A DNA stretch of 64,000 nt from Bordetella genomosp. 5 (GTDB lineage: Bacteria > Pseudomonadota > Gammaproteobacteria > Burkholderiales > Burkholderiaceae_B), in contig NZ_NEVN01000001.1 of NCBI RefSeq assembly GCF_002261475.1, positions 558,001-622,000 of the forward strand, written 5' to 3'. This document shows positions 1 to 7,135 of this stretch, piece after piece. Below the pieces are notes generated by a model that had not been told where the DNA came from, ran no database searches, and saw only the letters and a list, made by a program, of their open reading frames with translations. How positions within the stretch are numbered: the first letter of the stretch is position 1; each line of letters begins with the position of its first letter. Position numbers and translations under genes: made by a program.

Positions 1-146
1 AGAGGGGCAAGGGCGTGGCGAGCGAGCTGGCGTCCGGTTTCTTCACTTCAGCGATTCCGGCCGCTCGTTCCCGGTTTTCACATCAGATCTCAACGAACGC
101 GTCACGCCAGCTACCCGCGTTGCTTGAGGTTCGCTCCAGTACTTAT

Positions 147-171
147 TGCCGCGGGCCGATGGCCCGCAGCA
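147..171 (-). terminator. Hairpin downstream of the GntP permease gene
   Basis: A 7-bp perfect stem (151-157 with 161-167) with a 3-nt loop extends by three more pairs past one mismatch. It begins about 15 nt beyond the permease stop on the minus strand. No clear U-run follows, so it may be a weak terminator or a 3'-end stabilising hairpin. The first 146 bases of the window hold nothing I recognise. Confidence 0.4.
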
Positions 172-185
172 AGCTCACTTCAAAC

Positions 186-1592
186 TTAGAAACTGCCGAA
201 CATCGTTCCGAGCGTGATCACCAGCGCCAGTGCCGGCAGCGGGATCATGATGGTGACGGCCGCGATGTCGAGGTACGACTGGCGATGATTCAGTTTGCAG
301 ATCGCCAGCAGCGTGATGATGGCGCCGCAGTGGGGCAGGGTGTCCATGCCGCCCGCCGCCATGACGGCCACGCGGTGCAGCAGCTCGGGGCTGATGCCGG
401 CGGCTTCGGCCATGCGGAGGTAGTCGGCGCCGAGTGTCTGCAGCGCGATGCTCAGGCCGCCGGAGGACGAGCCCGTGATGCCGGCCAGCACGTTCATCGC
501 GACCGCCTCGGAAATCAGCGGGTTGGTCGGCGAGATGTTCAGCACGGCGTCGCGGATGATGGCGAAGCCCGCGAGGCTGGCGATGACGGCGCCGTAGCCG
601 ACCTCGGAGGCGGTGTTGAAGAGCGGCAGCATGAAGCCGAACACGCCCTTGTTCACGGTGCCCTTGAGGTCTTCCCATTTGCCCAGGCGCATCAGCACGA
701 GCGTGAGGCAGGCGACGGCCAGCGCGATGATCAGCGACCAGAGGCCGGTGGTCTTTTGCGGATCGACATTCTGGAAGCGCTCGCCCAGGAAAGCGAAGTC
801 CATGCCGGGGAAAATCACGTAGGTGAAGAGTGCGTTCACGCCGACCACGAGCAGCAGCGGCAGCAGCGCCAGCGGCACCGGCATGACCGACCAGCGGCCC
901 TGTTCGGCGGGCTGATCGGGATTGGTCTGCTCGTCGGCCTCGCCGTGTTCGCCGAAGCCTTCGCCCGCCGCGTGGGCTTTGACCGCGCGGCTTTGCAGCC
1001 ACCACAGGCCGCCGCCGAACATGACGAGTGCGCCGATCAGGCCCAGGCCCGGGGCCGCGAAGACGTTGGTGTTGAAGTAGGGGATGGGGATGGCGTTCTG
1101 GATCGACGGCGTGCCGGGCAGCGCGGTCATGGTGAACGTGAAGGCGCCCAGCGCGATGGTGCCGGGAATCAGGCGCTTGGGCAGGTCGGCGGCCTTGAAC
1201 AGGCTGACGGCCACCGGATAGAGCGCGAAGGCCACGACGAACAGCGACACGCCGCCGTAGGTGAGCAGGCCGCAGGCCACCACCACCGAGAGGATCGCGC
1301 GGCGCGGGCCGAGGCTGTTGACGATCCACCTTGCGAGCGTGTTGGCCGCGCCGGAGTCCGCCATCAGCTGGCCGAACAGCGCGCCGAGCAGGAAGATCGG
1401 CAGGAACTGCAGCACATAACCGCTCAGCGCGGTCATGAAGGTGGAGGTGTAGATGGGAAGCAGGAAACTGCTATCGCCCGAGAGCACCACCGCTATCGCG
1501 CCCATGATCGGTGCGAGCAGCAGCACCGTGACACCGCGATAAGCGAAATACATCAATAGCGCCAATGAAATGACGATGGCCAACATACCCAT
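186..1592 (-). CDS. GntP-family permease (gluconate/hydroxy-acid:H+ symporter type)
   Basis: This 468-residue inner-membrane protein has about 12 hydrophobic segments spread over its length and a charged hydrophilic loop around residues 205-235. That layout is usual for GntP/gluconate and D-3-hydroxybutyrate permeases. Family-typical features include an LTYGGVS stretch near residue 110, an ALPGTPSIQNAIP segment near 157, and a GGMDTLPHCGA stretch near the C-terminus. Family members import small carboxylates with protons; the exact substrate cannot be read from sequence. It is divergent from an aspartoacylase-like gene with about 165 bp between start codons, so the two may share control and substrate chemistry (import followed by deacylation). 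That link is inference. Confidence 0.85.
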   Translation of the reverse strand: MGMLAIVISLALLMYFAYRGVTVLLLAPIMGAIAVVLSGDSSFLLPIYTSTFMTALSGYVLQFLPIFLLGALFGQLMADSGAANTLARWIVNSLGPRRAILSVVVACGLLTYGGVSLFVVAFALYPVAVSLFKAADLPKRLIPGTIALGAFTFTMTALPGTPSIQNAIPIPYFNTNVFAAPGLGLIGALVMFGGGLWWLQSRAVKAHAAGEGFGEHGEADEQTNPDQPAEQGRWSVMPVPLALLPLLLVVGVNALFTYVIFPGMDFAFLGERFQNVDPQKTTGLWSLIIALAVACLTLVLMRLGKWEDLKGTVNKGVFGFMLPLFNTASEVGYGAVIASLAGFAIIRDAVLNISPTNPLISEAVAMNVLAGITGSSSGGLSIALQTLGADYLRMAEAAGISPELLHRVAVMAAGGMDTLPHCGAIITLLAICKLNHRQSYLDIAAVTIMIPLPALALVITLGTMFGSF

Positions 1593-1756
1593 CCCGCGAT
1601 CCTCCGGTTGACGTTAAAACGGACATCATCGCAGGAAGAGGCGGCTGTGCGCTACCTTGTTGGCGCCGGGTTGAGACGGATCAGTGAATTCGCGCGGCGG
1701 CCAGGGCGGCGAACTGCGTTATCGTGATGGGCTCTCTCCCTCAACGCGAGCCGCTC

Positions 1757-2695
1757 ATGTCCGCACAACCGTTGCCTCCGCCTCTCGAAGTCCTGCCCCG
1801 CGACATCTCCGCCTATCGCCAGGGCAACACCGGGATCGATTACGTGCATCGTTTCGAGTCCGGCAAGCCGGGCCCGCACGTGCTGATCAATGCCCTCACG
1901 CATGGCAACGAGATCTGCGGCATGGTGGCGGCGACGCATCTGCTCGATACCGGGGTGCGCCCGAAGATCGGGACACTGACCGTGAGCTTTGCGCATGTGG
2001 AAGCGTACGAGGCGTTCGACGCCGAGCGCCCCTACGAGAATCGGCAGCTGGTGCACAACCTGAACCGCATCTGGACCACCGAGATGCTCGACGGGTCGGA
2101 AGACAGCCCCGAGCTGCGCCGTGCGCGCGAGCTGCGTCCGGTGATCGATGCGGCCGACTGTGTGCTCGATATTCATTCCACGAGCGCGCCGGTGCGGCCG
2201 TTCTGGGTGTATTACGACTCGCCGCGCAATGCCGCGCTGGCGGCCGCGGTGGGCGCGCCCGACGTGCATCTGCTGATGCCGAATGGCAAGGGCCCGGGCT
2301 CGCCCCTGATCGGCTACGGCCGTCATGGCGGCGATGCGGTGAACAGCCTGGGGTCGTTGGTGGTGGAGTGCGGTCAGCACTTCGCGCGCTCGGCGGCCGA
2401 GTTGGCCACCGACACGACGCTGCGCTTCCTGGCGCATTTCGGCCTGATCGATGCGCAACAGGCCGCGCCCATCACGCCGAAGCGATTCCAGCTGCTGCAG
2501 GTGCATGTGGTGAAGTCGGATGACTTCCACTTCGCGCGACCGGTGATCGGCTTCGAGACGTTCGCCAAGGACGAGCTCATCGCCGTGAACGGCGACGAAG
2601 AGATCCGGGCGCTGTGCGACGACTGCACGATCTTCATGCCGGCGCGCGTACCGATCGTTGGACGCGAAGCGGTCTACTTGACCGTGCCGGTGTGA
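1757..2695 (+). CDS. Succinylglutamate desuccinylase / aspartoacylase family zinc hydrolase
   Basis: The product is a zinc-dependent amide hydrolase of the AstE/AspA (M14-like) superfamily, 312 residues from the chosen ATG. The THGNE motif near residue 49 supplies the metal-binding His and Glu, and an IHST motif near residue 140 supplies the third metal ligand. In-frame GTG/ATG codons at 1724/1727 would add about 11 residues. The ATG at 1757 was preferred because the protein reads naturally from MSAQP, with a weak GCGAG ribosome site before it. The family removes acyl groups from N-acyl amino acids. Divergence from the GntP permease suggests a small acylated-acid uptake-and-use pair, but the substrate is not known. 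Confidence 0.8.
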   Translation: MSAQPLPPPLEVLPRDISAYRQGNTGIDYVHRFESGKPGPHVLINALTHGNEICGMVAATHLLDTGVRPKIGTLTVSFAHVEAYEAFDAERPYENRQLVHNLNRIWTTEMLDGSEDSPELRRARELRPVIDAADCVLDIHSTSAPVRPFWVYYDSPRNAALAAAVGAPDVHLLMPNGKGPGSPLIGYGRHGGDAVNSLGSLVVECGQHFARSAAELATDTTLRFLAHFGLIDAQQAAPITPKRFQLLQVHVVKSDDFHFARPVIGFETFAKDELIAVNGDEEIRALCDDCTIFMPARVPIVGREAVYLTVPV

Positions 2696-2818
2696 GGCGG
2701 CCGGCGAGGTGTGGCCGGCCAGGTGCGGCCGGCGAGGTGTGGCCGGCGAGGCGCGACCAATCAGGTGCGGCCGGCCAGGCGCGGCCGGCTAGGCGCGGCC
2801 GGCGAAATGCGGCCGGCC
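2695..2818. repeat. 14-bp tandem repeat array 1 (about 9 units)
   Basis: The array starts at the aspartoacylase stop codon. Nine head-to-tail units have consensus AGGYGCGGCCGGCN; the first is 12 bp and the others are 14 bp, with scattered substitutions (for example the unit at 2749-2762). The same unit recurs at 25618-25701. There are no spacers, so it is not a CRISPR array. It lies between the convergent aspartoacylase and nudC genes and fills most of that gap. Confidence 0.9.
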
Positions 2819-2851
2819 TGACCTGCCACCCTTGCCCGGCCACTACCGCTT

Positions 2852-3619
2852 TCAGTCGACCCGCACGCCCGGCGGCAGATTGGCGCGCACCAGCCTGCCC
2901 GCGATGGATTCGCGCATCGGGATGTCGGGAAACGGCTCACCGGGCCCGAACCACTGCGCGTCCGCGATCTCGTCTTCCTGGACTCGGATGTCGCCGCCCG
3001 CATACTCGGCCGTGAACGCAATCATGAGCGAGTGCGGGAAAGGCCAGGACTGGCTGCCGAAGTAGCGCAGGTCGCGCACCTTCAGGCCGACTTCTTCCTC
3101 GACCTCGCGGTGCACGGCGTCTTCGATGCTCTCGCCGGGCTCGACGAAGCCGGCGAGCGCGGTGTAGCGCGCCTGCGCATAGCGGGCGTGGCGGGCCAGC
3201 AGCAGCGCATCGCCGCGCTTGATCAGCACCATCATCGCCGGCGAAATGCGCGGGTATGCATGCAGGCCGCAAGACGGGCACGTCAGGCACAGCTCGTGGC
3301 CCGCCTGTTGCATGGGCGTGGCGCAGACGCCGCAGAATCGATGCGTGCGCACCCACTCTGCGATCTGAAAGGCGCGGCCGGCGAGCGGACCGTGCTCGCC
3401 CAGCTCGGAGAGCAGCGCGCGCAGCTTGCGAAACGCGTAGCCGGCGGGCGCTTCGGCGTCACGGGCGATGTGGGTGGTGCGCTGGTGCGGGTCGCGGCCG
3501 AACCAGATCGTTTGCATGCTCTCGACGCGCACGCCGAGCCCTTCACAGACGGTGGCGTCGGGCAGTTCGATGCCGTCCTCGCGCACCAGCAGCTCGTCGC
3601 CGCGGAAAATGAAATTCAC
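2852..3619 (-). CDS. nudC: NADH pyrophosphatase NudC (NAD-capped RNA decapping Nudix hydrolase)
   Basis: NudC hydrolyses NAD(H) to NMN(H) and AMP and removes NAD caps from RNA in the cytoplasm. The 255-residue product has the family's two-part layout. A zinc ribbon uses Cys96, Cys99, Cys114 and Cys117. A complete Nudix box runs from Gly157 to Gly178 (GFVEPGE...REVEEEVG), followed by a SQSWPFPHS motif at about 189-197, close to the SQPWPFPxS signature that separates NudC from other Nudix enzymes. The GTG at 3619 was chosen because GAGGA lies 7 nt upstream; reading further upstream gives 50 residues unlike the family. It is convergent with the aspartoacylase gene. Confidence 0.93.
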   Translation of the reverse strand: MNFIFRGDELLVREDGIELPDATVCEGLGVRVESMQTIWFGRDPHQRTTHIARDAEAPAGYAFRKLRALLSELGEHGPLAGRAFQIAEWVRTHRFCGVCATPMQQAGHELCLTCPSCGLHAYPRISPAMMVLIKRGDALLLARHARYAQARYTALAGFVEPGESIEDAVHREVEEEVGLKVRDLRYFGSQSWPFPHSLMIAFTAEYAGGDIRVQEDEIADAQWFGPGEPFPDIPMRESIAGRLVRANLPPGVRVD

Positions 3620-3728
3620 GACAGGATCCTCGTGGTTGCGCCCGCCTTGAACGCGGGCGCTCAGCTTGTGCGAGCTAGTGTATTCCTCGATGCTGACTCC
3701 TGCTCGAACGCGGCGGCTCGCCACAACG

Positions 3729-3753
3729 CAAAACGGCCCGCTTCCGCGGGCCG
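3729..3753 (-). terminator. Rho-independent terminator of the cycloisomerase-Bug operon
   Basis: Read on the minus strand, a perfect 8-bp GC stem (CGGCCCGC/GCGGGCCG) with a GGAA loop is followed by TTTT. It starts about 30 nt after the Bug stop codon and ends about 110 nt before the nudC start, separating the two transcription units. Confidence 0.85.
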
Positions 3754-3784
3754 CAGCACTTCCCGGCACGAGGCCGCGACGTGT

Positions 3785-4774
3785 TTACTGGATCTTGATG
3801 TTGCGCTCTTTCACCAGCACCGCCCACTGCGCGGTTTCCTTGGCGAGGTGATCACGCAGCTCGACGGGGCTGCCGCCGATGGGCTCCGCGCCGATCGAGG
3901 CCATCGCGTCCTTCACCTTGGGGTCGGACAGCGCCTTGCGCATCGAGCTGTTCAGGCGCTCCACGATCTCCGGCGGGGTGCCGGCGGGCGCGAAGGCGGC
4001 GAACCAGGGCATCAGCTCGTAGCCGGGCACGCCGGCTTCGGCCATGGTGGGCACGTCGGGCAGGGCGGACGAGCGCTTGGCGGTGGTCACGGCCAGCGCG
4101 CGCAGCTTGCCGGCCTGGATGTGCGGCTTGGCCGAGGTGATGCTGTCGAACATGTAGTCGACCTGACCGCCGAGCAGGTCGGCGACGGCGGGACCGCTGC
4201 CCTTGTACGGCACATGCAGCAGGTCGACCTGGGCCAGCGAGACGAAGAGTTCGCCCGCCAGGTGGATCGAGGTGCCCACGCCGGCCGAGGCGTAGGTGTA
4301 GTGGCCCGGCTTGGCCTTGGCTTGCGCGATAACGTCCTGCACGCTCTTGGCGGTGCTGCGCTCGGCGTTGGCGACCAGTACGTTGGGCACGACGGCCAGC
4401 AGCGAGATCGGCGCGAAGTCCTTCTGCGGGTCGTAATTCATGTCGCGATAGAGCGCGGGGTTCACGGCCATGCCGTTGGCCGCGATCATGATCGTGTAGC
4501 CATCGGGGGCCGAGCGCGCGACCGTGGCCGCGCCGATGTTGCCGCCCGCGCCCGCGCGGTTTTCCACGACGAACGAGGTGCCGAGTTCACGGCCCATGGC
4601 TTCGCCCAGCGTGCGGGCAATGCTGTCCATGGCGCCGCCCGGCGGGAACGGCACGACCCATTTGATGGGACGATCCGGGTAGCCGGCGGCCTGCGCGGCC
4701 AGCGGCGCGGCGAGCGCGGCGCCGCACAGCGCGAGGCCGGTGGCCAGGCGCGCGAGGGATTGTTTGATCTGCAT
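3785..4774 (-). CDS. Bug-family (TctC-type) periplasmic solute-binding protein
   Basis: This 329-residue secreted receptor is of the tripartite tricarboxylate transporter type. It has an N-terminal signal peptide (charged start, hydrophobic core to about residue 28, cleavage after AQA), then the hallmark YPDRPIKWVVPFPPGG and NRAGAGGNIG blocks. An AGVGTSIHLAGE segment and a VPYKGSGPA segment line the ligand pocket in this family. A good ribosome site (AGGAG) precedes the ATG. It follows the muconate-cycloisomerase gene on the same strand, so it probably binds a carboxylate related to that enzyme's substrate. There is no TctA/TctB membrane pair next to it, so it must work with one encoded elsewhere. 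Confidence 0.9.
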   Translation of the reverse strand: MQIKQSLARLATGLALCGAALAAPLAAQAAGYPDRPIKWVVPFPPGGAMDSIARTLGEAMGRELGTSFVVENRAGAGGNIGAATVARSAPDGYTIMIAANGMAVNPALYRDMNYDPQKDFAPISLLAVVPNVLVANAERSTAKSVQDVIAQAKAKPGHYTYASAGVGTSIHLAGELFVSLAQVDLLHVPYKGSGPAVADLLGGQVDYMFDSITSAKPHIQAGKLRALAVTTAKRSSALPDVPTMAEAGVPGYELMPWFAAFAPAGTPPEIVERLNSSMRKALSDPKVKDAMASIGAEPIGGSPVELRDHLAKETAQWAVLVKERNIKIQ

Positions 4775-4846
4775 GGTTTGTCTCCTGTGTTTATTGTGGC
4801 CCGCGCCGCGGCGTGCGCGCTGCCACCGTGACCGCTGCGTGGGCGT

Positions 4847-5971
4847 TCAGTCTTTGCGGCGATAGAACGCCAGTTTGTCTTCGTCCAGCACGATGCCCAG
4901 ACCCGGGCCCGGCGGCAGGTGCATTTCGAAATCGGTGAAGGTCGGCGGCGTCGCGACGATGTCGTCTTTCAGCAGCAGCGGACCGAACAATTCGGTGCCC
5001 CAGGCCATCGTCGGCAGGGCGCAAAAGGCGTGAGCCGAGGCGATGGATCCCACCGACCCCTCGAGCATGGTGCCGCCGTAGAGCGCCATGCCGGCGGCAT
5101 CGCCCACCGCGGCCACGCGCATGACGCCGGTCAGGCCGCCGGACTTGGCGATCTTCAGCGCCAGCACGTCGGCCGCGCCCAGACGGGCGAGCTCGAGCGC
5201 GTCTTCGGGCGTGCACACGGCTTCGTCGGCCATGATGGGCACCACGAAGCGGGCCGCCAGGCGCGCCATGCCGGCGCGGTTGTCGCGGGCGATGGGTTGT
5301 TCGATCAGGTCGACGCCGGCCTCTTCAAGCTTTGCGATCGCGCCGGCGGCGTCGGCCTCGTTCCAGGCCTGATTCACGTCCACGGTCACGCGGGCCCGAT
5401 CGCCCAGCGCGCGCTTGATTTCGGCCACGTGCCGCACATCGTCGGCGACCGCGCGGCGGCCGACCTTGAGTTTGAAGGTGTTGTGCCGGCGCGCCTCGAG
5501 CAGGGCGTGCGCCTCGTCGATGTCGCGCGCGGTGTCGCCGCTGGCGAGCGTCCACAGCACCGGCAGCGAACGGCGTACGGCGCCACCCAGCAGCGTGCTC
5601 ACCGGCACGCCGAGACGCTTGCCCTGCGCGTCGAGCAGGGCTGTTTCGAGGGCGGACTTGGCGCAGCGATTGCCGCGCGCGATCTTGTCGAGCCGGCGCA
5701 TCGCGCCGTTCACGTTGGTGGCATCCTCGCCGATCAGCGCCGGCGCCAGATACGTGTCGATCGCCAGCTTCATGCCTTCGGGGCTTTCTTCGCCGTAGGC
5801 CAGGCCGCCGATGGTGGTGGCTTCGCCGATGCCTTCGATGCCGTCGCTGGTGCGCACCCGCACGATCACCATCGTCTGGCGCTGCATCACGGCCATGGCG
5901 AGCTGGTGCGCGCGGATGGTGGGCAGGTCGACCAGCAGGGTCTCGACGGAATCTAGGGTGATGGCAGTCAT
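4847..5971 (-). CDS. catB: Muconate cycloisomerase (MR/MLE enolase superfamily)
   Basis: The 374-residue enolase-superfamily enzyme resembles muconate cycloisomerase, which turns cis,cis-muconate into muconolactone in the catechol branch of the beta-ketoadipate pathway. The N-terminal capping domain is followed by a barrel carrying the catalytic KLK lysines (near 165), metal ligands in VDVNQAW, LIEQP and MADEA, the opposite-side lysine in LKIAKSGG, and a GTMLEG motif typical of the MLE group. The ATG at 5971 was chosen because upstream in-frame sequence would run into the divergent regulator's operators. catA and catC are absent nearby, so a related role (another cycloisomerase or an epimerase) stays possible. 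It is probably co-transcribed with the Bug gene. Confidence 0.8.
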   Translation of the reverse strand: MTAITLDSVETLLVDLPTIRAHQLAMAVMQRQTMVIVRVRTSDGIEGIGEATTIGGLAYGEESPEGMKLAIDTYLAPALIGEDATNVNGAMRRLDKIARGNRCAKSALETALLDAQGKRLGVPVSTLLGGAVRRSLPVLWTLASGDTARDIDEAHALLEARRHNTFKLKVGRRAVADDVRHVAEIKRALGDRARVTVDVNQAWNEADAAGAIAKLEEAGVDLIEQPIARDNRAGMARLAARFVVPIMADEAVCTPEDALELARLGAADVLALKIAKSGGLTGVMRVAAVGDAAGMALYGGTMLEGSVGSIASAHAFCALPTMAWGTELFGPLLLKDDIVATPPTFTDFEMHLPPGPGLGIVLDEDKLAFYRRKD

Positions 5972-6030
5972 ACCTGAAACGATGAAAAGTGGACGAAAAC
6001 CAGTATCCCCATGCCCAGCGTGGCCGTCCA

Positions 6031-6066
6031 AGACTATATTGGTCTCCATCCATACCTTTAAGGTAT
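6031..6066. promoter_or_regulatory. Paired LysR-type operators (ATAC-N7-GTAT and AGAC-N7-GTCT)
   Basis: A perfect dyad, ATACCTTTAAGGTAT, lies at 6052-6066. It matches the ATAC-N7-GTAT consensus known for BenM/CatM and contains a T-N11-A core. A second dyad with the same geometry (AGAC-N7-GTCT) lies at 6031-6045. Their centres are 21 bp apart, two helical turns, as expected for a regulator tetramer binding a recognition and an activation site. Site one ends 6 bp before the lysR start codon, which fits autorepression. Confidence 0.75.
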
Positions 6067-6072
6067 CCATCC

Positions 6073-6960
6073 ATGGAACTTCGTCATCTGCGTTATTTCC
6101 AGGCCGTGGCGCGCGAGGGCAGCTTCACGCGCGCGGCCGCCACGCTGCACATCGCGCAGCCGCCCCTGTCGCGCCAGATCCGCCAGCTCGAAGAAGAACT
6201 CGGCGTCGTGCTCTTCGAGCGCGCGCCTCGCGCGCTGCGCCTCACGGAGGCGGGCCGCTATTTCTATGAACAATCGCTGCAGCTGACCGCGCGCCTGGAC
6301 GACGTGGTGGCCGGCACGCGCCGGCTGGGGGCGCAGGCCACGCGCTGGTTCGGGATCGGTTTTGTGCCGTCGTCGCTGTACGGCTTCGTGCCCGAGCTGA
6401 TCCGGCAGGTGCGTCAGGCCGATTCGCGGGTCGAGGTCGGCCTCACCGAAATGACCTCGTTGCCGCAGATCGAAGCCCTCAAGCGCGGGCACATCGACCT
6501 CGGCATCGGCCGCATTGCGTTCGACGACCCCGCCATCGAGCGGCGGGTGCTGATGAACGAGCCGCTGGTGGCGGCGCTGCCGATGTCGCACCGGCTGGCA
6601 AGCCGCCAGCGCGTGACGGTGGCTGCCTTGGCGGCCGAGCCCTTCGTGCTCTATCCGGCCCGGCCGCGGCCCAACTATGCCGATCATGTGCTGGGCCTGT
6701 TCCGCGAGGCGGGGCACGCGCCGCAGGTGGTGCAGGAGGCCAACGAATTGCAGACCGCGTTGGGGCTGGTGGCGGCGGCGATCGGCGTGACCGTCGTGCC
6801 GGCCTCGGTGCAGCGCGCTCATCGCGCCGACGTGCGCTATGTGCCCATCGCGGCGGCGGATTTCACCTCGCCGGTGATCGTGAGCTACCGCAAGGACGAC
6901 AGCTCGGCCTTCCTGATGCGCGTGGTGGCCACGGCCGAGCGGCTGGCGCGAGGCGAATGA
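6073..6960 (+). CDS. catR: LysR-family transcriptional regulator, CatR/BenM-like
   Basis: The 295-residue LysR regulator opens with the classic winged-helix domain (MELRHLRYFQAVAREGSF, then LHIAQPPLSRQIRQLEEEL, residues 1-60) and continues into an effector-binding domain (about 90-290). It is divergent from the muconate-cycloisomerase gene with 101 bp between starts, and the gap carries an ATAC-N7-GTAT dyad, the consensus recognised by muconate-responsive CatM/BenM. The likely job is therefore activation of the catB-Bug operon in response to muconate or a related diacid, plus autorepression. The effector is inferred. Translation is taken from the ATG at 6073; earlier in-frame codons would read through the operators. 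Confidence 0.85.
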   Translation: MELRHLRYFQAVAREGSFTRAAATLHIAQPPLSRQIRQLEEELGVVLFERAPRALRLTEAGRYFYEQSLQLTARLDDVVAGTRRLGAQATRWFGIGFVPSSLYGFVPELIRQVRQADSRVEVGLTEMTSLPQIEALKRGHIDLGIGRIAFDDPAIERRVLMNEPLVAALPMSHRLASRQRVTVAALAAEPFVLYPARPRPNYADHVLGLFREAGHAPQVVQEANELQTALGLVAAAIGVTVVPASVQRAHRADVRYVPIAAADFTSPVIVSYRKDDSSAFLMRVVATAERLARGE

Positions 6961-7135
6961 CGCTCTGCTAGCATACGTGGCACCCGGCAGGGCGGGCCGA
7001 TCGGCCCACCGCTGTCGCTTCACACAGACGCGCCGGGCATCCAGAGGTGGCAAAACCGTACGCGGCCAGCGCAGCCGCGCGGGACAACGAAGCGCCGGAA
7101 CGCCGGAACGCCGGCCAGGCCTTGGGGAGTGTGGC

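Noticed and set aside
15-1559. Long open frame opposite the GntP permease gene
   Set aside because: Its product is rich in Arg, Gly, His and Ala with no hydrophobic or family features, as expected for the antisense of a high-GC gene; the permease frame is clearly real.
2695-2818. Possible CRISPR array
   Set aside because: Units are contiguous 14-mers with no spacers and there are no cas genes.
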